DNA of 64,000 nt from Aphanomyces cochlioides (lineage: Eukaryota > Oomycota > Saprolegniomycetes > Saprolegniales > Verrucalvaceae), in the NCBI GenBank assembly GCA_019828595.1, contig JAHQRK010000005.1:2542001-2606000 (forward strand), given 5' to 3'. Each line of letters opens with the position of its first letter. The first letter of the stretch is position 1. Below are positions 20,724-35,265 of this stretch, piece after piece. The position numbers were made by a program, and so were the translations under genes. The notes under the pieces were generated by a model. The model searched no databases, was not told where the DNA came from, and worked only from the letters and a program-made list of their open reading frames with translations.

Positions 20724-22692
20724 ATGGAGGAACACAGCTCTCGTCGCCTCACCTCCATTCAGGAGCTGCGCGAAAATTTTCTGTCCGCCGAAACCAAGAA
20801 AAACTACAGGAGCGGTTTAAAGCAGATCGAAATTTGGCTCCGTGCAACAGGCAACTCGTCCGCACTGGCCGAAGATGGCTCAATTGACTTGCAAGTCTTT
20901 ACTTATGACTTGTTTACACAGTTCATTCTCTACAAATATCAATCAGGAAAGGCCAAACCTGGCACATTAGCCAGTTATAGGTCAGCGATCAAAGACTACT
21001 ACAAGCGCATGAATGTTGCGCTGCCGCAAGGATACGACGATGACGTGAAAAGCATATTCCAAGGTGATTTGGGGAATTATACACGCTTAATTCAGAATGA
21101 TAGGGATACGACGCAAGTATGCTTCAGAGACCCAGTCAGGTAGTATAAAAGATAGCGGGAAGCGACCGCTCGAGTATCGTCAATATCAAGAACTCTGCTC
21201 AAAAAGTCTTGTGTTGTCCGACTGTGGATTTACCCATTTGTTCCTGGTTCTCACGTGGAATCTCATGTGCAGATCCAAGTCGACTGAGCTTGTACAGCTC
21301 GACCACTTGTCAGATGAAGATGACGCTATAGGTTGCATCTTTTACAAGTCCAAAACAGACCAATGTGGCACGAAACGGCGAGATCCAAAGCATATGTACG
21401 CCAATCCTGCAAAGCCTGAAGTTTGTGTGTTCCTTGCCCTTGCAATCTATCTTGTTTGCAACCCTCAACATAGCACAAACGCTCTCTTTCCCGGTTCCAA
21501 TCAGCGTGATCGATTCAGCAAAAGTTTATCAAGACTCACCAGTGGTCTTTTCTCTGCTCACTCGGGTGACATTGGAACGCACTCAATCAGAAAGGGAGCC
21601 GCGACATTTGCTATTGCTGGCAATACGTCAGGCCCGTCAATCGTTAATGTCTGTATACGATGTGGCTGGACGTTAGGACACGTTGTCGAACGATATATAC
21701 ACTACGATGGTGCAGGCGATCAATATGTTGGTCGTGTGATTGCCGGTTTACCTCTTTCAAGCGGGGAATTTGCTTGCCTGCCACCCCACTACCCATCGGA
21801 GGCAGCTGATATCATCCGCGACTCAATTGCTCTTGTCTTTCCAAAGATTTTGTTTGCCTTCCCAAATTTGTACGGAGTCCTGTCACTCTGCCTTGCTTCA
21901 TTGGTCTATCATCACGACTTTCTGCAATCTACAATGCCCCCCAAGCACCACTTGCTATCGACTCCCCTCTTCGCTGATCGCAGCTTGTATGAGTCATTGA
22001 AAGTCCTTGTGTCTACAAAGTCTGATCGTCTTGTTCCAACGGGCACCCCTCCACACGTTGCAATTCATTGTCAAATTCAAGATGCCGTCGGGATATTGGA
22101 CTTGCTACCAGACAAAGTCAAATGCATCATTGAAGACGTCCTGGAGAAGAATGGAATTGGGTCGGGCAACATCACAAAGCAAGTGTTAGAACAATCACTG
22201 AGATCTATATTCAAAGAAACTTTACAAGCCACCAATTTGCAACCTTTAGCTGTGATCGAGCCCATTGATAAACCTCCTTTGCATTTCTGGGGTGGCCGTT
22301 GGCGTCGTTTGGCATCTTCTTTTGAGTTGCCTTCCGTGGATATATCAACAGCTTGGCAGTTATGGTGGTGTGGTTCTCAAGCCACGCATTCAATTGCACT
22401 CAGATCAATTGACAGTTGTGATTTGACTCCTAAGCAAGGAAAAGTCTTGTCCGATTGGCGTCAAGCCATGAAAATTCTGATGGATTTATTAGACGATGCA
22501 TTATTACAGCGCTTGGGCCACAAGCCAACGTACCATGAAGTTTCATCAGCATTCAGCGAGGCCATGGCAAAGATTTCAAATCAATTAGCGTCGACACCGC
22601 GAGGCCGCGACCGCAGAGTAAGTCAAATGAAGCTCGCAACGTTCGTACGCATCTGTAGAAAGTGGAACGTAAGACGTAATCAAAGTACATGA
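20724..22692 (+). CDS. Crypton tyrosine recombinase, unit 2 (intact)
   Basis: Unit 20521-23031; intron 21117-21162. It differs from unit 1 by one Val-to-Phe change in TSGLFSAHSG, just before the H-x-x-R motif, and by a silent GAG for GAA in VLEKNG. All catalytic residues are kept. Confidence 0.88.
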
Positions 22693-23234
22693 TTGCCTTC
22701 ACCTTGTTTGGCATGGTTTGTTTGACTGAGCCACCATTTTTGATTTGACTTGTCTCGTCTCGGCTTCCTGTCGACACTATTGAACTGTTTGGACGGTCTC
22801 CTGGCTTGCCATCTTGAGCGCACACAGCCTGTCATGCGTCCCATGTGCCTTCCACCATGTCACTAGCCTTGGTGGTCGCACAGTTGATCACACACCGTGC
22901 CTTGAGATGGTCTTTGCTGACGCGAAAACCTGAACGGCATGGAACATCCTATATTTATGATTTACAACCAATCATATCACTCCTGTAGATTGTCGGTGCA
23001 GCGTGCCGACAAATTCCCAGTACAATACATTCACAAGAAATTGTCGGATGATATCCAGCCCAATATGGGAATCGTCGGAAAATCTGTCGTTTTCCCAAAA
23101 TTATTTGTGATGGTATAGAAATTGTAAGTATAACGAGAATATCACATGAATTTGTCGGAAAAGAAGTCGGTTCAGAATGATTGGCCGTAATTGGCAGCTT
23201 GACAAGACGTCACATATTGCGTTCCGCAGTCAAC

Positions 23235-25203
23235 ATGGAGGAACACAGCTCTCGTCGCCTCACCTCCATTCAGGAGCTGCGCGAAAATTTTCTGTCCGCC
23301 GAAACCAAGAAAAACTACAGGAGCGGTTTAAAGCAGATCGAAATTTGGCTCCGTGCAACAGGCAACTCGTCCGCACTGGCCGAAGATGGCTCAATTGACT
23401 TGCAAGTCTTTACTTATGACTTGTTTACACAGTTCATTCTCTACAAATATCAATCAGGAAAGGCCAAACCTGGCACATTAGCCAGTTATAGGTCAGCGAT
23501 CAAAGACTACTACAAGCGCATGAATGTTGCGCTGCCGCAAGGATACGACGATGACGTGAAAAGCATATTCCAAGGTGATTTGGGGAATTATACACGCTTA
23601 ATTCAGAATGATAGGGATACGACGCAAGTATGCTTCAGAGACCCAGTCAGGTAGTATAAAAGATAGCGGGAAGCGACCGCTCGAGTATCGTCAATATCAA
23701 GAACTCTGCTCAAAAAGTCTTGTGTTGTCCGACTGTGGATTTACCCATTTGTTCCTGGTTCTCACGTGGAATCTCATGTGCAGATCCAAGTCGACTGAGC
23801 TTGTACAGCTCGACCACTTGTCAGATGAAGATGACGCTATAGGTTGCATCTTTTACAAGTCCAAAACAGACCAATGTGGCACGAAACGGCGAGATCCAAA
23901 GCATATGTACGCCAATCCTGCAAAGCCTGAAGTTTGTGTGTTCCTTGCCCTTGCAATCTATCTTGTTTGCAACCCTCAACATAGCACAAACGCTCTCTTT
24001 CCCGGTTCCAATCAGCGTGATCGATTCAGCAAAAGTTTATCAAGACTCACCAGTGGTCTTGTCTCTGCTCACTCGGGTGACATTGGAACGCACTCAATCA
24101 GAAAGGGAGCCGCGACATTTGCTATTGCTGGCAATACGTCAGGCCCGTCAATCGTTAATGTCTGTATACGATGTGGCTGGACGTTAGGACACGTTGTCGA
24201 ACGATATATACACTACGATGGTGCAGGCGATCAATATGTTGGTCGTGTGATTGCCGGTTTACCTCTTTCAAGCGGGGAATTTGCTTGCCTGCCACCCCAC
24301 TACCCATCGGAGGCAGCTGATATCATCCGCGACTCAATTGCTCTTGTCTTTCCAAAGATTTTGTTTGCCTTCCCAAATTTGTACGGAGTCCTGTCACTCT
24401 GCCTTGCTTCATTGGTCTATCATCACGACTTTCTGCAATCTACAATGCCCCCCAAGCACCACTTGCTATCGACTCCCCTCTTCGCTGATCGCAGCTTGTA
24501 TGAGTCATTGAAAGTCCTTGTGTCTACAAAGTCTGATCGTCTTGTTCCAACGGGCACCCCTCCACACGTTGCAATTCATTGTCAAATTCAAGATGCCGTC
24601 GGGATATTGGACTTGCTACCAGACAAAGTCAAATGCATCATTGAAGACGTCCTGGAGAAGAATGGAATTGGGTCGGGCAACATCACAAAGCAAGTGTTAG
24701 AACAATCACTGAGATCTATATTCAAAGAAACTTTACAAGCCACCAATTTGCAACCTTTAGCTGTGATCGAGCCCATTGATAAACCTCCTTTGCATTTCTG
24801 GGGTGGCCGTTGGCGTCGTTTGGCATCTTCTTTTGAGTTGCCTTCCGTGGATATATCAACAGCTTGGCAGTTATGGTGGTGTGGTTCTCAAGCCACGCAT
24901 TCAATTGCACTCAGATCAATTGACAGTTGTGATTTGACTCCTAAGCAAGGAAAAGTCTTGTCCGATTGGCGTCAAGCCATGAAAATTCTGATGGATTTAT
25001 TAGACGATGCATTATTACAGCGCTTGGGCCACAAGCCAACGTACCATGAAGTTTCATCAGCATTCAGCGAGGCCATGGCAAAGATTTCAAATCAATTAGC
25101 GTCGACACCGCGAGGCCGCGACCGCAGAGTAAGTCAAATGAAGCTCGCAACGTTCGTACGCATCTGTAGAAAGTGGAACGTAAGACGTAATCAAAGTACA
25201 TGA
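23235..25203 (+). CDS. Crypton tyrosine recombinase, unit 3 (intact)
   Basis: Unit 23032-25542; intron 23628-23673. The protein is identical to unit 1 in translation; the silent GAG variant in VLEKNG is shared with units 2, 4, 5 and 6. Confidence 0.88.
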
Positions 25204-25745
25204 TTGCCTTCACCTTGTTTGGCATGGTTTGTTTGACTGAGCCACCATTTTTGATTTGACTTGTCTCGTCTCGGCTTCCTGTCGACACTATTGAACTGTT
25301 TGGACGGTCTCCTGGCTTGCCATCTTGAGCGCACACAGCCTGTCATGCGTCCCATGTGCCTTCCACCATGTCACTAGCCTTGGTGGTCGCACAGTTGATC
25401 ACACACCGTGCCTTGAGATGGTCTTTGCTGACGCGAAAACCTGAACGGCATGGAACATCCTATATTTATGATTTACAACCAATCATATCACTCCTGTAGA
25501 TTGTCGGTGCAGCGTGCCGACAAATTCCCAGTACAATACATTCACAAGAAATTGTCGGATGATATCCAGCCCAATATGGGAATCGTCGGAAAATCTGTCG
25601 TTTTCCCAAAATTATTTGTGATGGTATAGAAATTGTAAGTATAACGAGAATATCACATGAATTTGTCGGAAAAGAAGTCGGTTCAGAATGATTGGCCGTA
25701 ATTGGCAGCTTGACAAGACGTCACATATTGCGTTCCGCAGTCAAC

Positions 25746-27713
25746 ATGGAGGAACACAGCTCTCGTCGCCTCACCTCCATTCAGGAGCTGCGCGAAAATT
25801 TTCTGTCCGCCGAAACCAAGAAAAACTACAGGAGCGGTTTAAAGCAGATCGAAATTTGGCTCCGTGCAACAGGCAACTCGTCCGCACTGGCCGAAGATGG
25901 CTCAATTGACTTGCAAGTCTTTACTTATGACTTGTTTACACAGTTCATTCTCTACAAATATCAATCAGGAAAGGCCAAACCTGGCACATTAGCCAGTTAT
26001 AGGTCAGCGATCAAAGACTACTACAAGCGCATGAATGTTGCGCTGCCGCAAGGATACGACGATGACGTGAAAAGCATATTCCAAGGTGATTTGGGAATTA
26101 TACACGCTTAATTCAGAATGATAGGGATACGACGCAAGTATGCTTCAGAGACCCAGTCAGGTAGTATAAAAGATAGCGGGAAGCGACCGCTCGAGTATCG
26201 TCAATATCAAGAACTCTGCTCAAAAAGTCTTGTGTTGTCCGACTGTGGATTTACCCATTTGTTCCTGGTTCTCACGTGGAATCTCATGTGCAGATCCAAG
26301 TCGACTGAGCTTGTACAGCTCGACCACTTGTCAGATGAAGATGACGCTATAGGTTGCATCTTTTACAAGTCCAAAACAGACCAATGTGGCACGAAACGGC
26401 GAGATCCAAAGCATATGTACGCCAATCCTGCAAAGCCTGAAGTTTGTGTGTTCCTTGCCCTTGCAATCTATCTTGTTTGCAACCCTCAACATAGCACAAA
26501 CGCTCTCTTTCCCGGTTCCAATCAGCGTGATCGATTCAGCAAAAGTTTATCAAGACTCACCAGTGGTCTTGTCTCTGCTCACTCGGGTGACATTGGAACG
26601 CACTCAATCAGAAAGGGAGCCGCGACATTTGCTATTGCTGGCAATACGTCAGGCCCGTCAATCGTTAATGTCTGTATACGATGTGGCTGGACGTTAGGAC
26701 ACGTTGTCGAACGATATATACACTACGATGGTGCAGGCGATCAATATGTTGGTCGTGTGATTGCCGGTTTACCTCTTTCAAGCGGGGAATTTGCTTGCCT
26801 GCCACCCCACTACCCATCGGAGGCAGCTGATATCATCCGCGACTCAATTGCTCTTGTCTTTCCAAAGATTTTGTTTGCCTTCCCAAATTTGTACGGAGTC
26901 CTGTCACTCTGCCTTGCTTCATTGGTCTATCATCACGACTTTCTGCAATCTACAATGCCCCCCAAGCACCACTTGCTATCGACTCCCCTCTTCGCTGATC
27001 ACAGCTTGTATGAGTCATTGAAAGTCCTTGTGTCTACAAAGTCTGATCGTCTTGTTCCAACGGGCACCCCTCCACACGTTGCAATTCATTGTCAAATTCA
27101 AGATGCCGTCGGGATATTGGACTTGCTACCAGACAAAGTCAAATGCATCATTGAAGACGTCCTGGAGAAGAATGGAATTGGGTCGGGCAACATCACAAAG
27201 CAAGTGTTAGAACAATCACTGAGATCTATATTCAAAGAAACTTTACAAGCCACCAATTTGCAACCTTTAGCTGTGATCGAGCCCATTGATAAACCTCCTT
27301 TGCATTTCTGGGGTGGCCGTTGGCGTCGTTTGGCATCTTCTTTTGAGTTGCCTTCCGTGGATATATCAACAGCTTGGCAGTTATGGTGGTGTGGTTCTCA
27401 AGCCACGCATTCAATTGCACTCAGATCAATTGACAGTTGTGATTTGACTCCTAAGCAAGGAAAAGTCTTGTCCGATTGGCGTCAAGCCATGAAAATTCTG
27501 ATGGATTTATTAGACGATGCATTATTACAGCGCTTGGGCCACAAGCCAACGTACCATGAAGTTTCATCAGCATTCAGCGAGGCCATGGCAAAGATTTCAA
27601 ATCAATTAGCGTCGACACCGCGAGGCCGCGACCGCAGAGTAAGTCAAATGAAGCTCGCAACGTTCGTACGCATCTGTAGAAAGTGGAACGTAAGACGTAA
27701 TCAAAGTACATGA
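25746..27713 (+). pseudogene. Crypton tyrosine recombinase, unit 4 (frameshift in exon 1)
   Basis: Unit 25543-28052. One G is missing from a GGGG run at about 26092, so exon 1 ends early after FQGDLGIIHA instead of continuing GNYTRLIQ; exon 2 is fully open. A homopolymer change may be a sequencing error. It carries an Arg-to-His variant (ADHSLYES) with the silent GAG allele, a combination found in no other unit. Confidence 0.8.
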
Positions 27714-28255
27714 TTGCCTTCACCTTGTTTGGCATGGTTTGTTTGACTGAGCCACCATTTTTGATTTGACTTGTCTCGTCTCGGCTTCCTGTCGACACTA
27801 TTGAACTGTTTGGACGGTCTCCTGGCTTGCCATCTTGAGCGCACACAGCCTGTCATGCGTCCCATGTGCCTTCCACCATGTCACTAGCCTTGGTGGTCGC
27901 ACAGTTGATCACACACCGTGCCTTGAGATGGTCTTTGCTGACGCGAAAACCTGAACGGCATGGAACATCCTATATTTATGATTTACAACCAATCATATCA
28001 CTCCTGTAGATTGTCGGTGCAGCGTGCCGACAAATTCCCAGTACAATACATTCACAAGAAATTGTCGGATGATATCCAGCCCAATATGGGAATCGTCGGA
28101 AAATCTGTCGTTTTCCCAAAATTATTTGTGATGGTATAGAAATTGTAAGTATAACGAGAATATCACATGAATTTGTCGGAAAAGAAGTCGGTTCAGAATG
28201 ATTGGCCGTAATTGGCAGCTTGACAAGACGTCACATATTGCGTTCCGCAGTCAAC

Positions 28256-30223
28256 ATGGAGGAACACAGCTCTCGTCGCCTCACCTCCATTCAGGAGCTG
28301 CGCGAAAATTTTCTGTCCGCCGAAACCAAGAAAAACTACAGGAGCGGTTTAAAGCAGATCGAAATTTGGCTCCGTGCAACAGGCAACTCGTCCGCACTGG
28401 CCGAAGATGGCTCAATTGACTTGCAAGTCTTTACTTATGACTTGTTTACACAGTTCATTCTCTACAAATATCAATCAGGAAAGGCCAAACCTGGCACATT
28501 AGCCAGTTATAGGTCAGCGATCAAAGACTACTACAAGCGCATGAATGTTGCGCTGCCGCAAGGATACGACGATGACGTGAAAAGCATATTCCAAGGTGAT
28601 TTGGGGAATTATACACGCTTAATTCAGAATGATAGGGATACGACGCAAGTATGCTTCAGAGACCCAGTCAGGTAGTATAAAAGATAGCGGGAAGCGACCG
28701 CTCGAGTATCGTCAATATCAAGAACTCTGCTCAAAAAGTCTTGTGTTGTCCGACTGTGGATTTACCCATTTGTTCCTGGTTCTCACGTGGAATCTCATGT
28801 GCAGATCCAAGTCGACTGAGCTTGTACAGCTCGACCACTTGTCAGATGAAGATGACGCTATAGGTTGCATCTTTTACAAGTCCAAAACAGACCAATGTGG
28901 CACGAAACGGCGAGATCCAAAGCATATGTACGCCAATCCTGCAAAGCCTGAAGTTTGTGTGTTCCTTGCCCTTGCAATCTATCTTGTTTGCAACCCTCAA
29001 CATAGCACAAACGCTCTCTTTCCCGGTTCCAATCAGCGTGATCGATTCAGAAAAGTTTATCAAGACTCACCAGTGGTCTTGTCTCTGCTCACTCGGGTGA
29101 CATTGGAACGCACTCAATCAGAAAGGGAGCCGCGACATTTGCTATTGCTGGCAATACGTCAGGCCCGTCAATCGTTAATGTCTGTATACGATGTGGCTGG
29201 ACGTTAGGACACGTTGTCGAACGATATATACACTACGATGGTGCAGGCGATCAATATGTTGGTCGTGTGATTGCCGGTTTACCTCTTTCAAGCGGGGAAT
29301 TTGCTTGCCTGCCACCCCACTACCCATCGGAGGCAGCTGATATCATCCGCGACTCAATTGCTCTTGTCTTTCCAAAGATTTTGTTTGCCTTCCCAAATTT
29401 GTACGGAGTCCTGTCACTCTGCCTTGCTTCATTGGTCTATCATCACGACTTTCTGCAATCTACAATGCCCCCCAAGCACCACTTGCTATCGACTCCCCTC
29501 TTCGCTGATCGCAGCTTGTATGAGTCATTGAAAGTCCTTGTGTCTACAAAGTCTGATCGTCTTGTTCCAACGGGCACCCCTCCACACGTTGCAATTCATT
29601 GTCAAATTCAAGATGCCGTCGGGATATTGGACTTGCTACCAGACAAAGTCAAATGCATCATTGAAGACGTCCTGGAGAAGAATGGAATTGGGTCGGGCAA
29701 CATCACAAAGCAAGTGTTAGAACAATCACTGAGATCTATATTCAAAGAAACTTTACAAGCCACCAATTTGCAACCTTTAGCTGTGATCGAGCCCATTGAT
29801 AAACCTCCTTTGCATTTCTGGGGTGGCCGTTGGCGTCGTTTGGCATCTTCTTTTGAGTTGCCTTCCGTGGATATATCAACAGCTTGGCAGTTATGGTGGT
29901 GTGGTTCTCAAGCCACGCATTCAATTGCACTCAGATCAATTGACAGTTGTGATTTGACTCCTAAGCAAGGAAAAGTCTTGTCCGATTGGCGTCAAGCCAT
30001 GAAAATTCTGATGGATTTATTAGACGATGCATTATTACAGCGCTTGGGCCACAAGCCAACGTACCATGAAGTTTCATCAGCATTCAGCGAGGCCATGGCA
30101 AAGATTTCAAATCAATTAGCGTCGACACCGCGAGGCCGCGACCGCAGAGTAAGTCAAATGAAGCTCGCAACGTTCGTACGCATCTGTAGAAAGTGGAACG
30201 TAAGACGTAATCAAAGTACATGA
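28256..30223 (+). pseudogene. Crypton tyrosine recombinase, unit 5 (frameshift in exon 2)
   Basis: Unit 28053-30562. One C is missing at about 29050 (CGATTCAGAAAAG for CGATTCAGCAAAAG), so the frame is lost at QRDRFRKVYQ, just upstream of the H-x-x-R motif, and a catalytic domain could not be completed. The correct frame continues open downstream. Confidence 0.8.
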
Positions 30224-30765
30224 TTGCCTTCACCTTGTTTGGCATGGTTTGTTTGACTGAGCCACCATTTTTGATTTGACTTGTCTCGTCTCGGCTTCCT
30301 GTCGACACTATTGAACTGTTTGGACGGTCTCCTGGCTTGCCATCTTGAGCGCACACAGCCTGTCATGCGTCCCATGTGCCTTCCACCATGTCACTAGCCT
30401 TGGTGGTCGCACAGTTGATCACACACCGTGCCTTGAGATGGTCTTTGCTGACGCGAAAACCTGAACGGCATGGAACATCCTATATTTATGATTTACAACC
30501 AATCATATCACTCCTGTAGATTGTCGGTGCAGCGTGCCGACAAATTCCCAGTACAATACATTCACAAGAAATTGTCGGATGATATCCAGCCCAATATGGG
30601 AATCGTCGGAAAATCTGTCGTTTTCCCAAAATTATTTGTGATGGTATAGAAATTGTAAGTATAACGAGAATATCACATGAATTTGTCGGAAAAGAAGTCG
30701 GTTCAGAATGATTGGCCGTAATTGGCAGCTTGACAAGACGTCACATATTGCGTTCCGCAGTCAAC

Positions 30766-32733
30766 ATGGAGGAACACAGCTCTCGTCGCCTCACCTCCAT
30801 TCAGGAGCTGCGCGAAAATTTTCTGTCCGCCGAAACCAAGAAAAACTACAGGAGCGGTTTAAAGCAGATCGAAATTTGGCTCCGTGCAACAGGCAACTCG
30901 TCCGCACTGGCCGAAGATGGCTCAATTGACTTGCAAGTCTTTACTTATGACTTGTTTACACAGTTCATTCTCTACAAATATCAATCAGGAAAGGCCAAAC
31001 CTGGCACATTAGCCAGTTATAGGTCAGCGATCAAAGACTACTACAAGCGCATGAATGTTGCGCTGCCGCAAGGATACGACGATGACGTGAAAAGCATATT
31101 CCAAGGTGATTTGGGGAATTATACACGCTTAATTCAGAATGATAGGGATACGACGCAAGTATGCTTCAGAGACCCAGTCAGGTAGTATAAAAGATAGCGG
31201 GAAGCGACCGCTCGAGTATCGTCAATATCAAGAACTCTGCTCAAAAAGTCTTGTGTTGTCCGACTGTGGATTTACCCATTTGTTCCTGGTTCTCACGTGG
31301 AATCTCATGTGCAGATCCAAGTCGACTGAGCTTGTACAGCTCGACCACTTGTCAGATGAAGATGACGCTATAGGTTGCATCTTTTACAAGTCCAAAACAG
31401 ACCAATGTGGCACGAAACGGCGAGATCCAAAGCATATGTACGCCAATCCTGCAAAGCCTGAAGTTTGTGTGTTCCTTGCCCTTGCAATCTATCTTGTTTG
31501 CAACCCTCAACATAGCACAAACGCTCTCTTTCCCGGTTCCAATCAGCGTGATCGATTCAGCAAAAGTTTATCAAGACTCACCAGTGGTCTTGTCTCTGCT
31601 CACTCGGGTGACATTGGAACGCACTCAATCAGAAAGGGAGCCGCGACATTTGCTATTGCTGGCAATACGTCAGGCCCGTCAATCGTTAATGTCTGTATAC
31701 GATGTGGCTGGACGTTAGGACACGTTGTCGAACGATATATACACTACGATGGTGCAGGCGATCAATATGTTGGTCGTGTGATTGCCGGTTTACCTCTTTC
31801 AAGCGGGGAATTTGCTTGCCTGCCACCCCACTACCCATCGGAGGCAGCTGATATCATCCGCGACTCAATTGCTCTTGTCTTTCCAAAGATTTTGTTTGCC
31901 TTCCCAAATTTGTACGGAGTCCTGTCACTCTGCCTTGCTTCATTGGTCTATCATCACGACTTTCTGCAATCTACAATGCCCCCAAGCACCACTTGCTATC
32001 GACTCCCCTCTTCGCTGATCGCAGCTTGTATGAGTCATTGAAAGTCCTTGTGTCTACAAAGTCTGATCGTCTTGTTCCAACGGGCACCCCTCCACACGTT
32101 GCAATTCATTGTCAAATTCAAGATGCCGTCGGGATATTGGACTTGCTACCAGACAAAGTCAAATGCATCATTGAAGACGTCCTGGAGAAGAATGGAATTG
32201 GGTCGGGCAACATCACAAAGCAAGTGTTAGAACAATCACTGAGATCTATATTCAAAGAAACTTTACAAGCCACCAATTTGCAACCTTTAGCTGTGATCGA
32301 GCCCATTGATAAACCTCCTTTGCATTTCTGGGGTGGCCGTTGGCGTCGTTTGGCATCTTCTTTTGAGTTGCCTTCCGTGGATATATCAACAGCTTGGCAG
32401 TTATGGTGGTGTGGTTCTCAAGCCACGCATTCAATTGCACTCAGATCAATTGACAGTTGTGATTTGACTCCTAAGCAAGGAAAAGTCTTGTCCGATTGGC
32501 GTCAAGCCATGAAAATTCTGATGGATTTATTAGACGATGCATTATTACAGCGCTTGGGCCACAAGCCAACGTACCATGAAGTTTCATCAGCATTCAGCGA
32601 GGCCATGGCAAAGATTTCAAATCAATTAGCGTCGACACCGCGAGGCCGCGACCGCAGAGTAAGTCAAATGAAGCTCGCAACGTTCGTACGCATCTGTAGA
32701 AAGTGGAACGTAAGACGTAATCAAAGTACATGA
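30766..32733 (+). pseudogene. Crypton tyrosine recombinase, unit 6 (frameshift in exon 2)
   Basis: Unit 30563-33072. One C is missing from a six-C run at about 31979-31984, so the frame shifts after LQSTMPP and ends at 32041. All catalytic residues lie upstream of the break, so a truncated recombinase lacking the C-terminal 240 residues is conceivable. A homopolymer error is an alternative. Confidence 0.8.
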
Positions 32734-33275
32734 TTGCCTTCACCTTGTTTGGCATGGTTTGTTTGACTGAGCCACCATTTTTGATTTGACTTGTCTCGTC
32801 TCGGCTTCCTGTCGACACTATTGAACTGTTTGGACGGTCTCCTGGCTTGCCATCTTGAGCGCACACAGCCTGTCATGCGTCCCATGTGCCTTCCACCATG
32901 TCACTAGCCTTGGTGGTCGCACAGTTGATCACACACCGTGCCTTGAGATGGTCTTTGCTGACGCGAAAACCTGAACGGCATGGAACATCCTATATTTATG
33001 ATTTACAACCAATCATATCACTCCTGTAGATTGTCGGTGCAGCGTGCCGACAAATTCCCAGTACAATACATTCACAAGAAATTGTCGGATGATATCCAGC
33101 CCAATATGGGAATCGTCGGAAAATCTGTCGTTTTCCCAAAATTATTTGTGATGGTATAGAAATTGTAAGTATAACGAGAATATCACATGAATTTGTCGGA
33201 AAAGAAGTCGGTTCAGAATGATTGGCCGTAATTGGCAGCTTGACAAGACGTCACATATTGCGTTCCGCAGTCAAC

Positions 33276-35265
33276 ATGGAGGAACACAGCTCTCGTCGCC
33301 TCACCTCCATTCAGGAGCTGCGCGAAAATTTTCTGTCCGCCGAAACCAAGAAAAACTACAGGAGCGGTTTAAAGCAGATCGAAATTTGGCTCCGTGCAAC
33401 AGGCAACTCGTCCGCACTGGCCGAAGATGGCTCAATTGACTTGCAAGTCTTTACTTATGACTTGCAAGTCTTTACTTATGACTTGTTTACACAGTTCATT
33501 CTCTACAAATATCAATCAGGAAAGGCCAAACCTGGCACATTAGCCAGTTATAGGTCAGCGATCAAAGACTACTACAAGCGCATGAATGTTGCGCTGCCGC
33601 AAGGATACGACGATGACGTGAAAAGCATATTCCAAGGTGATTTGGGGAATTATACACGCTTAATTCAGAATGATAGGGATACGACGCAAGTATGCTTCAG
33701 AGACCCAGTCAGGTAGTATAAAAGATAGCGGGAAGCGACCGCTCGAGTATCGTCAATATCAAGAACTCTGCTCAAAAAGTCTTGTGTTGTCCGACTGTGG
33801 ATTTACCCATTTGTTCCTGGTTCTCACGTGGAATCTCATGTGCAGATCCAAGTCGACTGAGCTTGTACAGCTCGACCACTTGTCAGATGAAGATGACGCT
33901 ATAGGTTGCATCTTTTACAAGTCCAAAACAGACCAATGTGGCACGAAACGGCGAGATCCAAAGCATATGTACGCCAATCCTGCAAAGCCTGAAGTTTGTG
34001 TGTTCCTTGCCCTTGCAATCTATCTTGTTTGCAACCCTCAACATAGCACAAACGCTCTCTTTCCCGGTTCCAATCAGCGTGATCGATTCAGCAAAAGTTT
34101 ATCAAGACTCACCAGTGGTCTTGTCTCTGCTCACTCGGGTGACATTGGAACGCACTCAATCAGAAAGGGAGCCGCGACATTTGCTATTGCTGGCAATACG
34201 TCAGGCCCGTCAATCGTTAATGTCTGTATACGATGTGGCTGGACGTTAGGACACGTTGTCGAACGATATATACACTACGATGGTGCAGGCGATCAATATG
34301 TTGGTCGTGTGATTGCCGGTTTACCTCTTTCAAGCGGGGAATTTGCTTGCCTGCCACCCCACTACCCATCGGAGGCAGCTGATATCATCCGCGACTCAAT
34401 TGCTCTTGTCTTTCCAAAGATTTTGTTTGCCTTCCCAAATTTGTACGGAGTCCTGTCACTCTGCCTTGCTTCATTGGTCTATCATCACGACTTTCTGCAA
34501 TCTACAATGCCCCCCAAGCACCACTTGCTATCGACTCCCCTCTTCGCTGATCACAGCTTGTATGAGTCATTGAAAGTCCTTGTGTCTACAAAGTCTGATC
34601 GTCTTGTTCCAACGGGCACCCCTCCACACGTTGCAATTCATTGTCAAATTCAAGATGCCGTCGGGATATTGGACTTGCTACCAGACAAAGTCAAATGCAT
34701 CATTGAAGACGTCCTGGAAAAGAATGGAATTGGGTCGGGCAACATCACAAAGCAAGTGTTAGAACAATCACTGAGATCTATATTCAAAGAAACTTTACAA
34801 GCCACCAATTTGCAACCTTTAGCTGTGATCGAGCCCATTGATAAACCTCCTTTACATTTCTGGGGTGGCCGTTGGCGTCGTTTGGCATCTTCTTTTGAGT
34901 TGCCTTCCGTGGATATATCAACAGCTTGGCAGTTATGGTGGTGTGGTTCTCAAGCCACGCATTCAATTGCACTCAGATCAATTGACAGTTGTGATTTGAC
35001 TCCTAAGCAAGGAAAAGTCTTGTCCGATTGGCGTCAAGCCATGAAAATTCTGATGGATTTATTAGACGATGCATTATTACAGCGCTTGGGCCACAAGCCA
35101 ACGTACCATGAAGTTTCATCAGCATTCAGCGAGGCCATGGCAAAGATTTCAAATCAATTAGCGTCGACACCGCGAGGCCGCGACCGCAGAGTAAGTCAAA
35201 TGAAGCTCGCAACGTTCGTACGCATCTGTAGAAAGTGGAACGTAAGACGTAATCAAAGTACATGA
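33276..35265 (+). CDS. Crypton tyrosine recombinase, unit 7 (in-frame duplication)
   Basis: Unit 33073-35604, 21 bp longer than its neighbours. A tandem 21-bp duplication at about 33446-33487 gives DLQVFTYDLQVFTYDLFTQ, adding seven residues to the core-binding domain without breaking the frame. It has the His variant (ADHSLYES) together with the silent GAA allele. Confidence 0.86.
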
